This document shows, in pieces, positions 29,662 through 39,230 of a DNA stretch of 64,000 bases. Numbering within the stretch: position 1 is the first letter of the stretch; the number at the start of each line of letters is the position of its first letter. The translations under genes and the position numbers were made by a program. Below the pieces are notes generated by a model. The model did no database searches, was not told the origin of the DNA, and saw nothing but the letters and a program-made list of their open reading frames with translations. Origin of the DNA: an uncultured Roseobacter sp. (GTDB taxonomy: Bacteria > Pseudomonadota > Alphaproteobacteria > Rhodobacterales > Rhodobacteraceae); assembly GCF_947493125.1 (NCBI RefSeq), contig NZ_CANLQB010000001.1, positions 496,001-560,000 of the forward strand. Reading direction: 5' to 3'.

Positions 29662-29902
29662 GTAGGCTCCTCCCAAGGGTCGTGACAGTGGTGAGGAGCG
29701 GCGCGCCGCCGGACTCTGCGGTCCGATTTTGATCTCCTCCGTTGCTGATCATAACGCCTATCGGAAAGAAGGGAATAAGCCCAAAGGACAATACCGCGCC
29801 GCAGATCCTGCCAGTGCTTTCTGGGCTTGGCAGGCTCGACCCGCTTGGGTAGCTTTATGTCAAGCGCACCTGCATCAAGGCGCGTCATAAGGGAGAACTC
29901 AC

Positions 29903-30919
29903 ATGAACAAATACTTGTCCGGCGCCGCTGTCGCCGCCATCAGCTTTGCATTCGTTTCCGAAGCAGCTGCCACCGAGTGGAACGTGTCCGTTTGGGGCAA
30001 ACGCCGCGCCTTTACCGAGCACGTCGAGAAGCTGGCCGAGCTTGTGTCCGAAAAGACCGGCGGCGAATTCACCATGAATATTAGCTATGGCGGCCTTTCG
30101 AAGAACCGCGAAAATCTCGACGGCATCTCGATCGGCGCCTTCGAAATGGCGCAGTTCTGCGCGGGCTATCACCCCGACAAGAATCGCGTGATCACGGTTT
30201 TGGAACTGCCGTTCCTCGGTGTCGAAAATCTGGAGCAGGAGGTGGCCGTGTCGTCGGCTGTCTACGCGCATCCGGCAGCCACCGAAGAGATGGCGCAGTG
30301 GAATGCCAAGCTGCTGATGACCTCGCCGATGCCGCAGTACAATCTCGTAGGCACCGGTGAACCACGTGATGAGCTCGCCGAGTTTGAAGGCATGCGCGTG
30401 CGTGCCACGGGCGGTCTGGGCGAAGCCTTCAAGGCCGTTGGCGGTGTGCCCACCTCGGTGACCGCCACCGAAGCCTATCAGGCTATGGAAGGCGGCGTTG
30501 TGGACACGGTGGCCTTCGCACAGCACGCGCACTTGAGCTTTGGCACTATCAACCAGGCAGACTGGTGGACGGCGAATCTCAACCCCGGAACGGTGAACTG
30601 TCCCGTGGTGGTGAACATCGACGCCTACGAGTCGCTCTCGGACGAGCATCGCGCAGCGCTCGACAGCTCTGTGCCCGAGGCCATTGATCACTACCTGGCC
30701 AACTACGCCGAGCTGCTCAAGCGCTGGGACGCGGTGCTGGAAGAGAAGGGCGTTAAGAAGGTCGAAATAGATCCGGCCGTGATTGACGAATTCCGCTCTG
30801 CAGCCGCTGATCCGGCCAAGGACGCATGGATTGCCGAGATGGAGGCGCAAGGTCTGCCGGGGCAAGAGCTCTATGACCTGGTCGTGACGACGCTCGAAGA
30901 GGCCAAAGGCGGCAGCTGA
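29903..30919 (+). CDS. TRAP transporter substrate-binding protein, DctP family
   Basis: A 338-aa periplasmic binding protein with a cleavable signal (YLSGAAVAAISFAFVSEAAA, residues 4-23). The DctP fold signature includes the central FEGMRVRATGG, where the conserved arginine normally binds a substrate carboxylate, and TATEAYQAMEGGVVD. It would bind an organic acid. The convergent pobA two genes downstream makes an aromatic acid such as 4-hydroxybenzoate conceivable, but this is inference. It starts with a good Shine-Dalgarno (AAGGGAG) and begins a three-gene TRAP operon. Confidence 0.9.
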   Translation: MNKYLSGAAVAAISFAFVSEAAATEWNVSVWGKRRAFTEHVEKLAELVSEKTGGEFTMNISYGGLSKNRENLDGISIGAFEMAQFCAGYHPDKNRVITVLELPFLGVENLEQEVAVSSAVYAHPAATEEMAQWNAKLLMTSPMPQYNLVGTGEPRDELAEFEGMRVRATGGLGEAFKAVGGVPTSVTATEAYQAMEGGVVDTVAFAQHAHLSFGTINQADWWTANLNPGTVNCPVVVNIDAYESLSDEHRAALDSSVPEAIDHYLANYAELLKRWDAVLEEKGVKKVEIDPAVIDEFRSAAADPAKDAWIAEMEAQGLPGQELYDLVVTTLEEAKGGS

Positions 30920-30926
30920 CACCGAC

Positions 30927-30952
30927 GGGCCGTGCCTGTCCGGGCGCGGCCC
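30927..30952 (+). promoter_or_regulatory. Intercistronic hairpin between TRAP binding protein and small permease
   Basis: GGGCCGTGCC (30927-30936) pairs fully with GGCGCGGCCC (30943-30952), with one G-U wobble and a 6-nt loop, in the 60-bp gap after the binding-protein gene. No T-run follows. It likely stabilises the upstream mRNA or lowers permease expression, as in other binding-protein operons. Confidence 0.6.
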
Positions 30953-30979
30953 CACACATAAAACTGAAGGGGCAGGACG

Positions 30980-31609
30980 ATGGCGGGATCCGCCGCAGTG
31001 CTTGAAGATTCCAGTCTGCTGAGCCGATTGGACCGTGCATTGCTGCCGGTCGAGCGGCTCTGTGCGCTATTGAGCGGATTGGCGATCTTTTCGCTGATGT
31101 TTCTGGCGGCCTATTCCGTCATCGGGCGAAAATTCTTTGGCTCACCGCTGGCGGGCTACGTCGATTACATCGAGGCGGCCATGCCTATCATCGCGATCAT
31201 GGGCGTTTCCTACGTTCAGCGCGATGGCACCCATGTGCGCATGGACATGTTGGTCAGCGCGCTGCGCGGGCGGCTCCTGTGGTTCTTCGAGCTGGTCTCG
31301 GTGCTGCTGATCCTGCTGCTGATCCTAGCGCTGACCTGGGGCGCCTGGGATCATTTCGACCGCTCCTTCGACTGTGCCCGCCCCCTGTGCAGCCGTGACA
31401 GTTCCATCGACATCGGCCTGCCGGTCTGGCCCTCAAAACTCGTTGTGCCCGTTGCCTTTGCCGTGCTGGCGCTGCGACTTATGCTACAGGCCTGGGGCTA
31501 CGGGCGCGCGCTGGTGCTTGGACTGGAGAGCCCGGTGGCCGTGCCGCTGAACCTCTCGGTGGCCGAGCAGGCCCGCCTGGAAGCCGAAGCGCTGGACGGG
31601 GCGGACTGA
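30980..31609 (+). CDS. TRAP transporter small permease, DctQ family
   Basis: A 209-aa membrane protein with four hydrophobic segments (first LSGLAIFSLMFLAAYSVIG; last VVPVAFAVLALRLMLQAWGY). The DctQ-type motif region VIGRKFFG and YIEAAMPIIAIMGVSYVQRDGTHVRMDM is present. It pairs with the large permease encoded next. Its stop overlaps the following ATG by one base. The segment CARPLCSRDSSIDIGLPVWPSK between the third and fourth helices has two cysteines that might form a periplasmic disulfide. Confidence 0.87.
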   Translation: MAGSAAVLEDSSLLSRLDRALLPVERLCALLSGLAIFSLMFLAAYSVIGRKFFGSPLAGYVDYIEAAMPIIAIMGVSYVQRDGTHVRMDMLVSALRGRLLWFFELVSVLLILLLILALTWGAWDHFDRSFDCARPLCSRDSSIDIGLPVWPSKLVVPVAFAVLALRLMLQAWGYGRALVLGLESPVAVPLNLSVAEQARLEAEALDGAD

Positions 31610-33009
31610 TGGAACCTATTGAAATTGGGTTGTGGGTCAGCGGCGGCCTGCTGGTCTTTGTCGTGCTGGGGATGCGCGTGGCCTTTGCCGCCGGGCTTGC
31701 AGGCTTTGTCGGTCTGGTCTGGCTGCGCTGGAACGGGTTCGACTACGACCCCGATCGTTTCTGGAAGGCGGTTGAGATCAGCGTCAAGATCGCCGGTCTG
31801 ACCCCGCATTCGAAGGTCTCGGCCCAGGTTCTGAGCCTGATCCCCGTCTTCATCCTGATTGGCTATCTGGCCTACTATGCCAAGCTGACCACCGCGCTCT
31901 TCGTGGCCGCCAAGCGCTGGATCGCCTGGGTGCCGGGCGGGCTCGCGGTCTCCACCGTGTTTGCGACCGCGGGGTTTGCTGCGGTCTCGGGGGCCTCTGT
32001 GGCAACCGCCGCCGTTTTTGCTCGCATTGCCATCCCCGAAATGCTCAAGATCGGCTACAACAAGCAGTTTGCCGCCGGGGTCGTTGCCGCCGGTGGCACG
32101 CTGGCCTCACTCATTCCCCCCTCGGCCATTCTGGTGATCTACGCGATCATCGTCGAACAGGACGTGGGCAAGTTGCTCTTGGCCGGCTTCCTGCCGGGGA
32201 TGTTTTCGGCAGTGGTCTATGCCGGTCTGATCATCGGCATCGCGGTGGTCTTTAAGAGCGTCGGCCCACCCGTCGGCGGATTCTCCTGGCGCGAGCGGTT
32301 TGAAGCGCTGCCGCCCGCGCTGCCCATCGTTGCAGTCGTCGTGATTATCATCTTCTTTGTCTACAACCCTTTCGGTGAGGCCTGGGGTACGCCCACCGAG
32401 GGCGGGGCCATTGGCGCCTTCATCATCTTTCTGATGGCGCTTTATCGAGGCATGCGCTGGGGGCAGCTCAAGGACGCGTTGCTCGACACCGCCAAGCTGA
32501 CGGTGATGATTTTCTCGATCATCTGGGGCGTGCTGATATACGTCCGCTTCCTGGGGTTCGCCGAACTGCCCGAAGCCTTCGCGGACTGGATCACTTCGCT
32601 CCAGATGTCGCCGATGCTGATCCTGATCTGCATCCTCCTGGCCTATGCCGTCTTGGGCATGTTCATGGATGCCATCGGCATGCTGCTGCTGACGCTGCCG
32701 GTGGTCTATCCGGCTGTGATGGCTCTCAACGGCGGCGAGTTCGTCAGCGCCGCTGACAGCGCCTTCGGCATGTCAGGGCCCATGTGCGCGATCTGGTTCG
32801 GCATTCTGGTGGTCAAGATGGCCGAGTTCTGTCTGATCACCCCGCCCATCGGATTGAACTGTTTCGTGGTTGCCGGGGTGCGCGAGGATCTCTCGGTGCA
32901 GGACGTGTTCAAGGGTGTGACGCCGTTCTTTGTGGCCGACGCCATCACTATCGCGCTGCTGGTGGCTTTTCCCGGTATCGTGCTCTTCCTGCCATCGCTT
33001 GCGGGCTAG
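31609..33009 (+). CDS. TRAP transporter large permease, DctM family
   Basis: A 466-aa polytopic permease with about 12 membrane helices, the sodium-coupled translocation subunit. The characteristic repeats are visible: FAAVSGASVATAAVFARI, AAGGTLASLIPPSAILVIYA in the first half, and MFMDAIGMLLLTLPVVYP with ITPPIGLNCFVVAG in the second. It is coupled to the small permease gene. At its 3' end the stop codon is shared with that of convergent pobA (overlap of four bases, CTAG), so no terminator lies between them. Confidence 0.92.
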   Translation: MEPIEIGLWVSGGLLVFVVLGMRVAFAAGLAGFVGLVWLRWNGFDYDPDRFWKAVEISVKIAGLTPHSKVSAQVLSLIPVFILIGYLAYYAKLTTALFVAAKRWIAWVPGGLAVSTVFATAGFAAVSGASVATAAVFARIAIPEMLKIGYNKQFAAGVVAAGGTLASLIPPSAILVIYAIIVEQDVGKLLLAGFLPGMFSAVVYAGLIIGIAVVFKSVGPPVGGFSWRERFEALPPALPIVAVVVIIIFFVYNPFGEAWGTPTEGGAIGAFIIFLMALYRGMRWGQLKDALLDTAKLTVMIFSIIWGVLIYVRFLGFAELPEAFADWITSLQMSPMLILICILLAYAVLGMFMDAIGMLLLTLPVVYPAVMALNGGEFVSAADSAFGMSGPMCAIWFGILVVKMAEFCLITPPIGLNCFVVAGVREDLSVQDVFKGVTPFFVADAITIALLVAFPGIVLFLPSLAG

Positions 33010-34175
33010 TAGGGCAGGCCTACGTAATTTTCCGCCAGCGCCTTCTGCGCTGTATCGCTTGTGCGCAGAACGTCCAGCTCGGCGTGCTGCATCTTGAGGT
33101 CAAAGTCTGACTGATCTGGGAAGCGGTGCATGATCGAGGAGAACCACCAGCTGAAGCGTTCCGCTTTCCAAACCCTCGCCAGCGCCTTTTCCGAGTAGCG
33201 CGCAAGCCCTTTATCGTCCTTGTCGATATAATGACGCGTCAGGCCCTCAAAGAGGTAGTGGACGTCCGACGCTGCGGTGTTCAATCCCTTGGCACCGGTC
33301 GGCGGGACGATATGGGCCGCATCGCCACAGAGAAACAGCCGCCCCCACCGCATCGGTTCGGTCACGAAGGAGCGGAGCGGGGCGATGGATTTCTCGATGG
33401 ACTGGCCGGTGACAAGCTGGTCCGCATGCTGGCAAGGGATGCGGCGCTTAAGCTCACTCCAGAAGGTGTCGTCGCTCCACGCCTCCGGTTTGTCGCGGAT
33501 GCTGCACTGGATGTAGTAGCGTGAGAGCTGCGGGTTGCGCATCGAACAAAGCGCAAAGCCCCGATCCGAATTCGCATAGATCAGCTCTTCTGCCACCGGT
33601 GGCGTTTCACTGAGGACGCCCAACCAGCCGAAGGGGTAGATTTTCTCATACTCACGTCGGACCGTCTTTGGGATGGATGCCCGGCTGACACCATGGAACC
33701 CATCGCAACCTGCAATAAAATCGCAGTCTATGCGGCGCGCTTCGCCCCGAACGTGATAGGTGACGAAAGGTGCGTCGCGATCAACGTCATGGATCTCGAC
33801 GCCATCCACCTCGAATTCGGTCAGACCGCCCCAAACAGTGCGGGCGTCATAAAGATCGCGGGTCACTTCCGTCTGACCATAGACCATGACGGGGGTGCCA
33901 GTGTGCTTGGTGAAATCAATGCGAAACAGAGTGTCGTTGTGAGCGAGTAGCGTGCCGTGATGCGGGATACCTTCGGACCTCATCCGAGCGTCAACACCCG
34001 CCTCTGCCATGAGGTTCATCATGCCCTGTTCGAGAACACCGGCGCGAATGCGACCGAGCACGTAGTCGCGTGTCTTTCGTTCCAAAACGATGCTGTCGAT
34101 GCCGCGGGTATACAACAATTGCGACAACAGCAGGCCCGATGGCCCCCCACCTACAATGACGACTTGTGTGCGCAT
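33006..34175 (-). CDS. pobA: 4-hydroxybenzoate 3-monooxygenase
   Basis: A 389-aa flavoprotein hydroxylase converting 4-hydroxybenzoate to protocatechuate with NADPH and oxygen. The N-terminal FAD-binding GGGPSGLLLSQLL, the middle CDGFHGVSRASIP, and the second FAD motif LCGDAAHIVPPTGAKGLN are present. Length and the internal motif GRIRAGVLEQG match PobA rather than other aromatic hydroxylases. No regulator (pobR) or protocatechuate genes are adjacent. Convergence with the TRAP operon is suggestive of uptake-catabolism coupling but does not prove it. Confidence 0.95.
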   Translation of the reverse strand: MRTQVVIVGGGPSGLLLSQLLYTRGIDSIVLERKTRDYVLGRIRAGVLEQGMMNLMAEAGVDARMRSEGIPHHGTLLAHNDTLFRIDFTKHTGTPVMVYGQTEVTRDLYDARTVWGGLTEFEVDGVEIHDVDRDAPFVTYHVRGEARRIDCDFIAGCDGFHGVSRASIPKTVRREYEKIYPFGWLGVLSETPPVAEELIYANSDRGFALCSMRNPQLSRYYIQCSIRDKPEAWSDDTFWSELKRRIPCQHADQLVTGQSIEKSIAPLRSFVTEPMRWGRLFLCGDAAHIVPPTGAKGLNTAASDVHYLFEGLTRHYIDKDDKGLARYSEKALARVWKAERFSWWFSSIMHRFPDQSDFDLKMQHAELDVLRTSDTAQKALAENYVGLPY

Positions 34176-34252
34176 CTATGCCTCTTTTCCGACGAAGCAG
34201 GATACCCGGGAGGGCATCAAAGGCAATGCCGAAGCGAGCGTGGCCTCCCGAT

Positions 34253-36301
34253 TTAGGAGGCCTTGTCGGCGCGATCATCGTCCTCGAAAACCCGTTGCAA
34301 ATCCGCGCGCGACATTGGCCGGCCGAAGTAGAAACCTTGGACCGCATCGCACCGTTCGGTGCGCAGGAAGGCCAGTTCGTCTTCGACCTCCACACCTTCG
34401 GCAAGCACGGGGATATTGAGGGCCGCGCCCAACAGGAGCGTCGAGCGTACGATTGCGGCCCGTTGTTGGTCGAGATGCACGTTCTGAACAAAGCTGCGGT
34501 CGATTTTTATTTTGTCGAACGGAAAGGTCTGGAGTGTGGCCAGTGACGAATACCCCGTCCCAAAGTCATCCATCGCAATGCGAATCCCCATCTCCTTCAG
34601 GCGGTGCATCACACGGAGGGTATGAGCCTGATCGTCAATGATGCTGGCCTCCGTGACCTCAAGTTCCAACCGTTCGGGGGGCAACCGGCTCTCGAAAAGG
34701 ATGTCGGAGACATGCTCGAGAAAGGAGGGTTGCACCAACTGCTGGGGCGCCACGTTTACGGCAATCTTGTAAGGCTTGGGCCAGGTCATTGCCTCGAAAC
34801 ACGCGGTGCGGAGCACCCAAAGGCCGATATCTCTGATCAAGCCGGACTCCTCGGCCGCTGGGATGAAATCGCTCGGTGGGATCCGACCTTTCGTCGGATG
34901 ATTCCACCGCAACAGCACCTCGAACCCGACGGGCGCGAGGGATTGGATGTCGTTCTGGAGTTGATAGGCCAACTCAAACTCGTCATTGGCCACGGCCTGC
35001 CGCAGATCGCTTATCATGAGGATTTTGTCGCGACTTTGACGATCCATTTCCGCGTTATAGGGGCAAATGTGCCGCTCCGGCTCCATCTTGGCGCGATACA
35101 TGGCGAGGTCGGACTTATGCAGCAGATCGTGCAGAACACGACCGTCATTGATCGTGGTGGCGGTCCCGATTGAGGCGCCCACAATCATCGAGACCTGGTC
35201 GATCTCGATGGGCTCCACGACCAAGGCGTGCAGACGTTCTGCGAAAGCGGTGACCTGGTCCTGCCTCCGGATGCCACGCTTGAGCGCCACGAACTCGTCT
35301 CCGCCAGCGCGCGCGACGAACTCGTCAGGCTCAAGCGCCTGCGCGATCCGCTTGCCGATGGTCGACAGAACAGCATCACCTGCCGCGTGCCCGTAAACGT
35401 CATTGATCTCCTTGAAGAGGTTGAGGTCGATGGTCAGGACAGCGGCGCGTTCGGTTTCGTCGGCATTCAGTCGCGCAGAAAGCTCCGTGAGCTTTTGGTT
35501 GAGATGCATCCTGTTTGGCAGACCCGTCAAGGGATCCTCCAGCGCGGCGCGTTGCAGCTTGGCCCGGGCTTCCTCTTCGATGCTGGTCTGAACGCTCACA
35601 GACGCAAAGCCGGCGAGCAGCACGACCCCCATAACGCCGATGATCAAGAGACCCATCGTCGCGTCTGAAACCACCTTTGGCGGCACCTGTTGCAGCGGGC
35701 TGAGCGCGATCTCAATGGCTGCCATTCCGGTGAAATGCATCGCACATATGGCAAGCACCATCGCAAGCGTTCCGCCCAGCCAGCAGAAGGGTGTGATGGG
35801 GAATGCGATCCGGTGATAGGCGATGGCACCAAAAGTCGCTCCCAGTGCAACGGATGCGATGACATAGCCTTGGTCCCAGACAATCTCACCGGGCAAGAGA
35901 TAGGCAGACATGCCAATGTAGTGCATCGCCGATACGGTCAGACCGAAAATGGCACCGGCAACCAATGTATAAAAGCCCTTTGGCGCGAAGGACAGGATCA
36001 CATTGGCGGCGAGAATACCTGCAATCGCAATGATGAGAGAAATACCTGTCGCCACCGGCTCATAGCCATGCTGATAGCCCGGCTCGTACGCCAGCATAGC
36101 GACGAAGTGCGTTGACCAGATCGTCGCGCCTGCAATCAGACTGGTGAGCATCAGTTGGACCCAACGACGCCTGCCATAAGACGACAGCAGCCGCATGCTG
36201 AGAAGAACCGAGAGACAACTTCCAATGATGCAGATCGCTGCAGCGAGCGCCACCATCCAGTGGTTGTGATCTTGGGTAAAGCACTCGATAACGCGATTCA
36301 T
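34253..36301 (-). CDS. MHYT-GGDEF-EAL cyclic-di-GMP protein
   Basis: A 682-aa membrane signalling protein. The N-terminal MHYT sensor has about seven helices and three MHYT-like motifs (THFVAML, MHYIGM, MHFTGM), proposed in the family to bind a metal and sense a diatomic gas. A GGDEF domain with an intact AGGDEF follows (residues ~250-410), then an EAL domain (~420-670) whose signature reads EVL instead of EAL (FEVLLRW). It also has ELEVTEASI and DDFGTGYSSL. Both synthase and phosphodiesterase activity are possible. ATG at 36301 is chosen over a TTG 21 bases upstream because GGA lies at a suitable distance. Confidence 0.9.
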   Translation of the reverse strand: MNRVIECFTQDHNHWMVALAAAICIIGSCLSVLLSMRLLSSYGRRRWVQLMLTSLIAGATIWSTHFVAMLAYEPGYQHGYEPVATGISLIIAIAGILAANVILSFAPKGFYTLVAGAIFGLTVSAMHYIGMSAYLLPGEIVWDQGYVIASVALGATFGAIAYHRIAFPITPFCWLGGTLAMVLAICAMHFTGMAAIEIALSPLQQVPPKVVSDATMGLLIIGVMGVVLLAGFASVSVQTSIEEEARAKLQRAALEDPLTGLPNRMHLNQKLTELSARLNADETERAAVLTIDLNLFKEINDVYGHAAGDAVLSTIGKRIAQALEPDEFVARAGGDEFVALKRGIRRQDQVTAFAERLHALVVEPIEIDQVSMIVGASIGTATTINDGRVLHDLLHKSDLAMYRAKMEPERHICPYNAEMDRQSRDKILMISDLRQAVANDEFELAYQLQNDIQSLAPVGFEVLLRWNHPTKGRIPPSDFIPAAEESGLIRDIGLWVLRTACFEAMTWPKPYKIAVNVAPQQLVQPSFLEHVSDILFESRLPPERLELEVTEASIIDDQAHTLRVMHRLKEMGIRIAMDDFGTGYSSLATLQTFPFDKIKIDRSFVQNVHLDQQRAAIVRSTLLLGAALNIPVLAEGVEVEDELAFLRTERCDAVQGFYFGRPMSRADLQRVFEDDDRADKAS

Positions 36302-36782
36302 AAAGATCCGGCAGACATACAAACACAGGTCGGCGCTGGATCACATGAAACGGGTAAACATATTGATATGCGCGCAAGGAATAAGACGCTGCATTTGTGT
36401 TAGATTTTGCCTATTTGGGAGCCTTTCGTCGTCTCCAACTGCAGCACTGTGAAAACGCATGAGCAGTTCTAGCCGAGAGCACAAAATGAACCAAAAATTG
36501 ATTCAACTAAACCTCATTTCGCGTGCCCTTGGCAGCCGATCAGTAGGTTCTGCATCCACCGGCGATAAACGAGACGGAGTCGAAGAAACCTACCGAGATG
36601 CTCTGCATCCGCCGGTCTGATCGGTCGATTTCTTGGTCTGGAGAGATCATCCATCACGATACCGCACCTTGGATCAATAGACCTGCGGCCCGAGGCGAGT
36701 CGCCGTGGTCGAAACACTTGCGCCCGTCACAGGGACGAGGGTGAGACACCAGCGGATGCGGCCGCCCCGAGTGGTCCGGTGG
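36302..36782. other. Intergenic region with a short direct repeat
   Basis: These 481 bp hold the promoter of the MHYT gene (AT-rich near 36480-36510) and the 3' end region of the ABC operon. No credible gene was found. A near-identical 14-mer, TCTGCATCCACCGG (36549-36562) and TCTGCATCCGCCGG (36602-36615), is repeated 53 bp apart. No terminator with a T-run was seen. Confidence 0.45.
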
Positions 36783-37577
36783 TCATTGCGCGTGGTGCTG
36801 CCCCGCTAGGTCATCGCGCAAGGCGTCGCCTGCCAGATTGATAGCGAGGACGGAGCACACAACAGCTATACCCGGCCAGATCATCTGCAGGGGTGTCGAC
36901 CGCATATGGATGCGCGCGTCGAGCAGCATGGTCCCCCATTCTGGAACAGGCGGCTGCACGCCAAAGCCGAGAAAGCCGAGTGCGGAGATGCCGAGGATCG
37001 CGCGGGCGAACATCCCGGTCCAGATGACAGTGAGGGACGGCAATAACGAGGGCAGGTAGTGCCAACGTGCGGTGGCAAGCGGTGATAGCCCGGCAAGCTG
37101 CGCTTGAATCACATAGCCGCGGCTTTTCACCGATAGGCCGATCCCCCTCGCAACACGCGCATAGCGCATCCACCCCGTGACTGTGAGCGCAAAGATAAGA
37201 CTACCGGTACTCGCACCGAGCAGGCCGGCGACAACCACCGCTGCAACGAGATCAGGGAAGGCCAAAAACGTGTCTGTTGCACGCATGAGACCCCAATCGA
37301 CGACCTTGCCACCTAACGCTGAGAGTAGTCCGAGAGCGGTTCCGACCAGTAATCCGGCGACCGAGATCAGGAACGCGAGGCCAATCGTCCAGCGCGCGCC
37401 GTGCAAAAGTCTCGATAAGATGTCGCGGCCCATTGCATCTGTGCCGAGCCAATGCTCCGGGTTCGGTGGGCCGAGACGGTTCGGGATGTCGATGGCCATC
37501 GGATCATTGGGCGCAATCAGCGGGCCGAGCACCGCGAGAGCGAGTAACGCGCCCGACAGCAGCATGATACTACGCAT
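36783..37577 (-). CDS. Peptide/nickel-type ABC transporter permease (DppC/NikC-like)
   Basis: A 264-aa inner-membrane permease. The family N-terminus PNRLGPPNPEHWLGTDAMGRDILSR and the EAA-like loop region are present, with about five to six helices. The ATG at 37577 overlaps the end of the upstream permease by eight bases, and this start is preferred to one 24 bases further upstream. It is the last gene of a five-gene importer operon. The substrate may be a peptide, nickel, or a metal chelate; the sequence alone cannot decide. Confidence 0.87.
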   Translation of the reverse strand: MRSIMLLSGALLALAVLGPLIAPNDPMAIDIPNRLGPPNPEHWLGTDAMGRDILSRLLHGARWTIGLAFLISVAGLLVGTALGLLSALGGKVVDWGLMRATDTFLAFPDLVAAVVVAGLLGASTGSLIFALTVTGWMRYARVARGIGLSVKSRGYVIQAQLAGLSPLATARWHYLPSLLPSLTVIWTGMFARAILGISALGFLGFGVQPPVPEWGTMLLDARIHMRSTPLQMIWPGIAVVCSVLAINLAGDALRDDLAGQHHAQ

Positions 37578-38508
37578 TGCGCTCTCCGATGCGTGGATCA
37601 AGCACCCGGTAGAGAAGGTCGATCAGAAGATTGACAGTGACAAATAGCGTGGCTGCCACGATTACCACCGCCTGCACCTTCGGGAAATCGCGTGCCTCGA
37701 TGGCGCCGACGAGGAATGTGCCCAAACCGGGGCGGGCGAAGATCACCTCCACCATGACGGCACCTTCCAGCAAAAAGGCCAGTTCCAGACCAAAAACGGT
37801 GATAACCGGTATCGCCGCGTGAGGCGCGATGTGGTCGCGTTCCACGGCGTGGGCTCCGACCCCGCGACGGTGGAAAGCGGGTAGGAACGCCTGTCCGCGC
37901 GCCTCCAGAAGGCCCGAGCGCAAGATGCGTGTCAGCGAGGCCGCGACGCCGAGCCCCAAGGTCAGAGCAGGCAGGATGATATGGGCTGCGGTGCGTGCGC
38001 CCATCGCTGGCAGCCAGCCAAGCTGCACCGCAAAAAGCAAGATCAAAAGCAGACCCAACCAATAGCTTGGGATTGCAGCACCGATAGAGGCGAGCGCCAC
38101 TGAAATCCGGTCCATCCACTGTCCTGGCCTTTTCGTGGCCACAAGTGCCAACGGGATCGAGATGGCGAGACCAATCAGCAGCCCGAGCAACGCAAGTGGC
38201 GTCGTATAGGACAGAGCGGTCAACAAATCGGGCCCGACATCCCGCCCGGTAACCGCCGACTGCCCGAAGTCTCCCCGCAGCATTGGGGCAAGCCAATGCA
38301 CAAAGGCGGTCCAAAACCCGGTATCGAACCCCGCTTCCGCACGGATCTGATCGATCACCGCGTCCGGAACAACCGCCCGATACCGCGCGAGGGCAACGGC
38401 CAGAGCCGGGTCCCCGGGGGCGTGCCACAAGAGCGCAAAGGTCGCCAGTGCCGTCCCGGCCAGCACGACAGTGGCGCGTAAGAACAACCCAATGAAAAAC
38501 CGAATCAT
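37570..38508 (-). CDS. Peptide/nickel-type ABC transporter permease (DppB/NikB-like)
   Basis: A 312-aa permease with an N-terminal helix (FLRATVVLAGTALATFALLW) followed by a periplasmic region and five further helices. The DppB-family segments GDFGQSAVTGRDV and EGAVMVEVIFARPGLGTFLV are visible. It is coupled to the preceding ATPase gene by a 4-base overlap and to the following permease by eight bases. It forms the membrane channel together with the DppC-like protein. Confidence 0.88.
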   Translation of the reverse strand: MIRFFIGLFLRATVVLAGTALATFALLWHAPGDPALAVALARYRAVVPDAVIDQIRAEAGFDTGFWTAFVHWLAPMLRGDFGQSAVTGRDVGPDLLTALSYTTPLALLGLLIGLAISIPLALVATKRPGQWMDRISVALASIGAAIPSYWLGLLLILLFAVQLGWLPAMGARTAAHIILPALTLGLGVAASLTRILRSGLLEARGQAFLPAFHRRGVGAHAVERDHIAPHAAIPVITVFGLELAFLLEGAVMVEVIFARPGLGTFLVGAIEARDFPKVQAVVIVAATLFVTVNLLIDLLYRVLDPRIGERNA

Positions 38509-39230
38509 GCGACCCGTTCCAACGCGCCAAGGGCAAAAGCGGCGTCCCGCAAGGTTCGCCCATAGGCGGTCTGCGGAGCGGCGACAAAAGCCTTGGCGGC
38601 ACCTATCTCTTCGATCTTTCCCGCGCGCAGGACGGCGATGTCATCGGCATAAGCCGCCGCATAGCCCAGATCATGCGTCACGACGAGGGCCGCGAAACCC
38701 TCCTCTGCTTGCAGGTCGGCGATGAGGCGCGCCGTGTGCTTCTGTCTGACTGCATCGAGGGCAGACAGCGGCTCATCGAACAGAACCAGCGGTGGCGCAG
38801 CGATGAGGGCGCGCAGTATTCCAATTCTTTGCACCTGACCGATCGAGACTTCGAACGGGCGCCTGTCAAGCAGATCAGATGTGAGTTCGAGCCCATCGCA
38901 CAGGCGCTCCAGTCTGCGTGTGTCTGGAGCGAGCCCCTGCGCCACGCACGGTTCCAGGACAGATCGGCGCAAAGAGAGCTGCGGATTGAAGGCGCTGCGC
39001 GGCTCTTGCATGACGAGAGACGGACGGGCGCTGCCGAGCGGTGCGCCCGACCAGGTGACGTGGCCGCGCGCGCAGGGAACAAGACCGAGGATTGCGGCGA
39101 TAAGTGTCGACTTTCCAGCGCCGCTTTCACCGACGACGGCGAGCGTCCGGCGCGGTTCAAGGGAGAGTGAGATATCGCGCAGCACCAAAGCCTTGCCGCG
39201 TCGGACCGAGATGCGATCGACATTCAGCAT
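38505..39230 (-). CDS. ABC transporter ATP-binding protein of the peptide/nickel importer (second ATPase)
   Basis: A 241-aa ATPase with Walker A GESGAGKST near residue 35 and Walker B VLFDEPLSALD. The signature is unusual, VSIGQVQR instead of LSGGQxQR. It lacks the C-terminal oligopeptide-family extension, so is short like NikE-type subunits. Its start overlaps the previous ATPase gene by seven bases. Two different ATPases in the operon suggest a heterodimer. The altered signature may be tolerated in one or both composite sites. Confidence 0.85.
   Translation of the reverse strand: MLNVDRISVRRGKALVLRDISLSLEPRRTLAVVGESGAGKSTLIAAILGLVPCARGHVTWSGAPLGSARPSLVMQEPRSAFNPQLSLRRSVLEPCVAQGLAPDTRRLERLCDGLELTSDLLDRRPFEVSIGQVQRIGILRALIAAPPLVLFDEPLSALDAVRQKHTARLIADLQAEEGFAALVVTHDLGYAAAYADDIAVLRAGKIEEIGAAKAFVAAPQTAYGRTLRDAAFALGALERVA

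Noticed and set aside
36514-36717. 67-codon frame on the - strand
   Set aside because: No ribosome-binding site, no recognisable family, composition typical of non-coding high-GC DNA.
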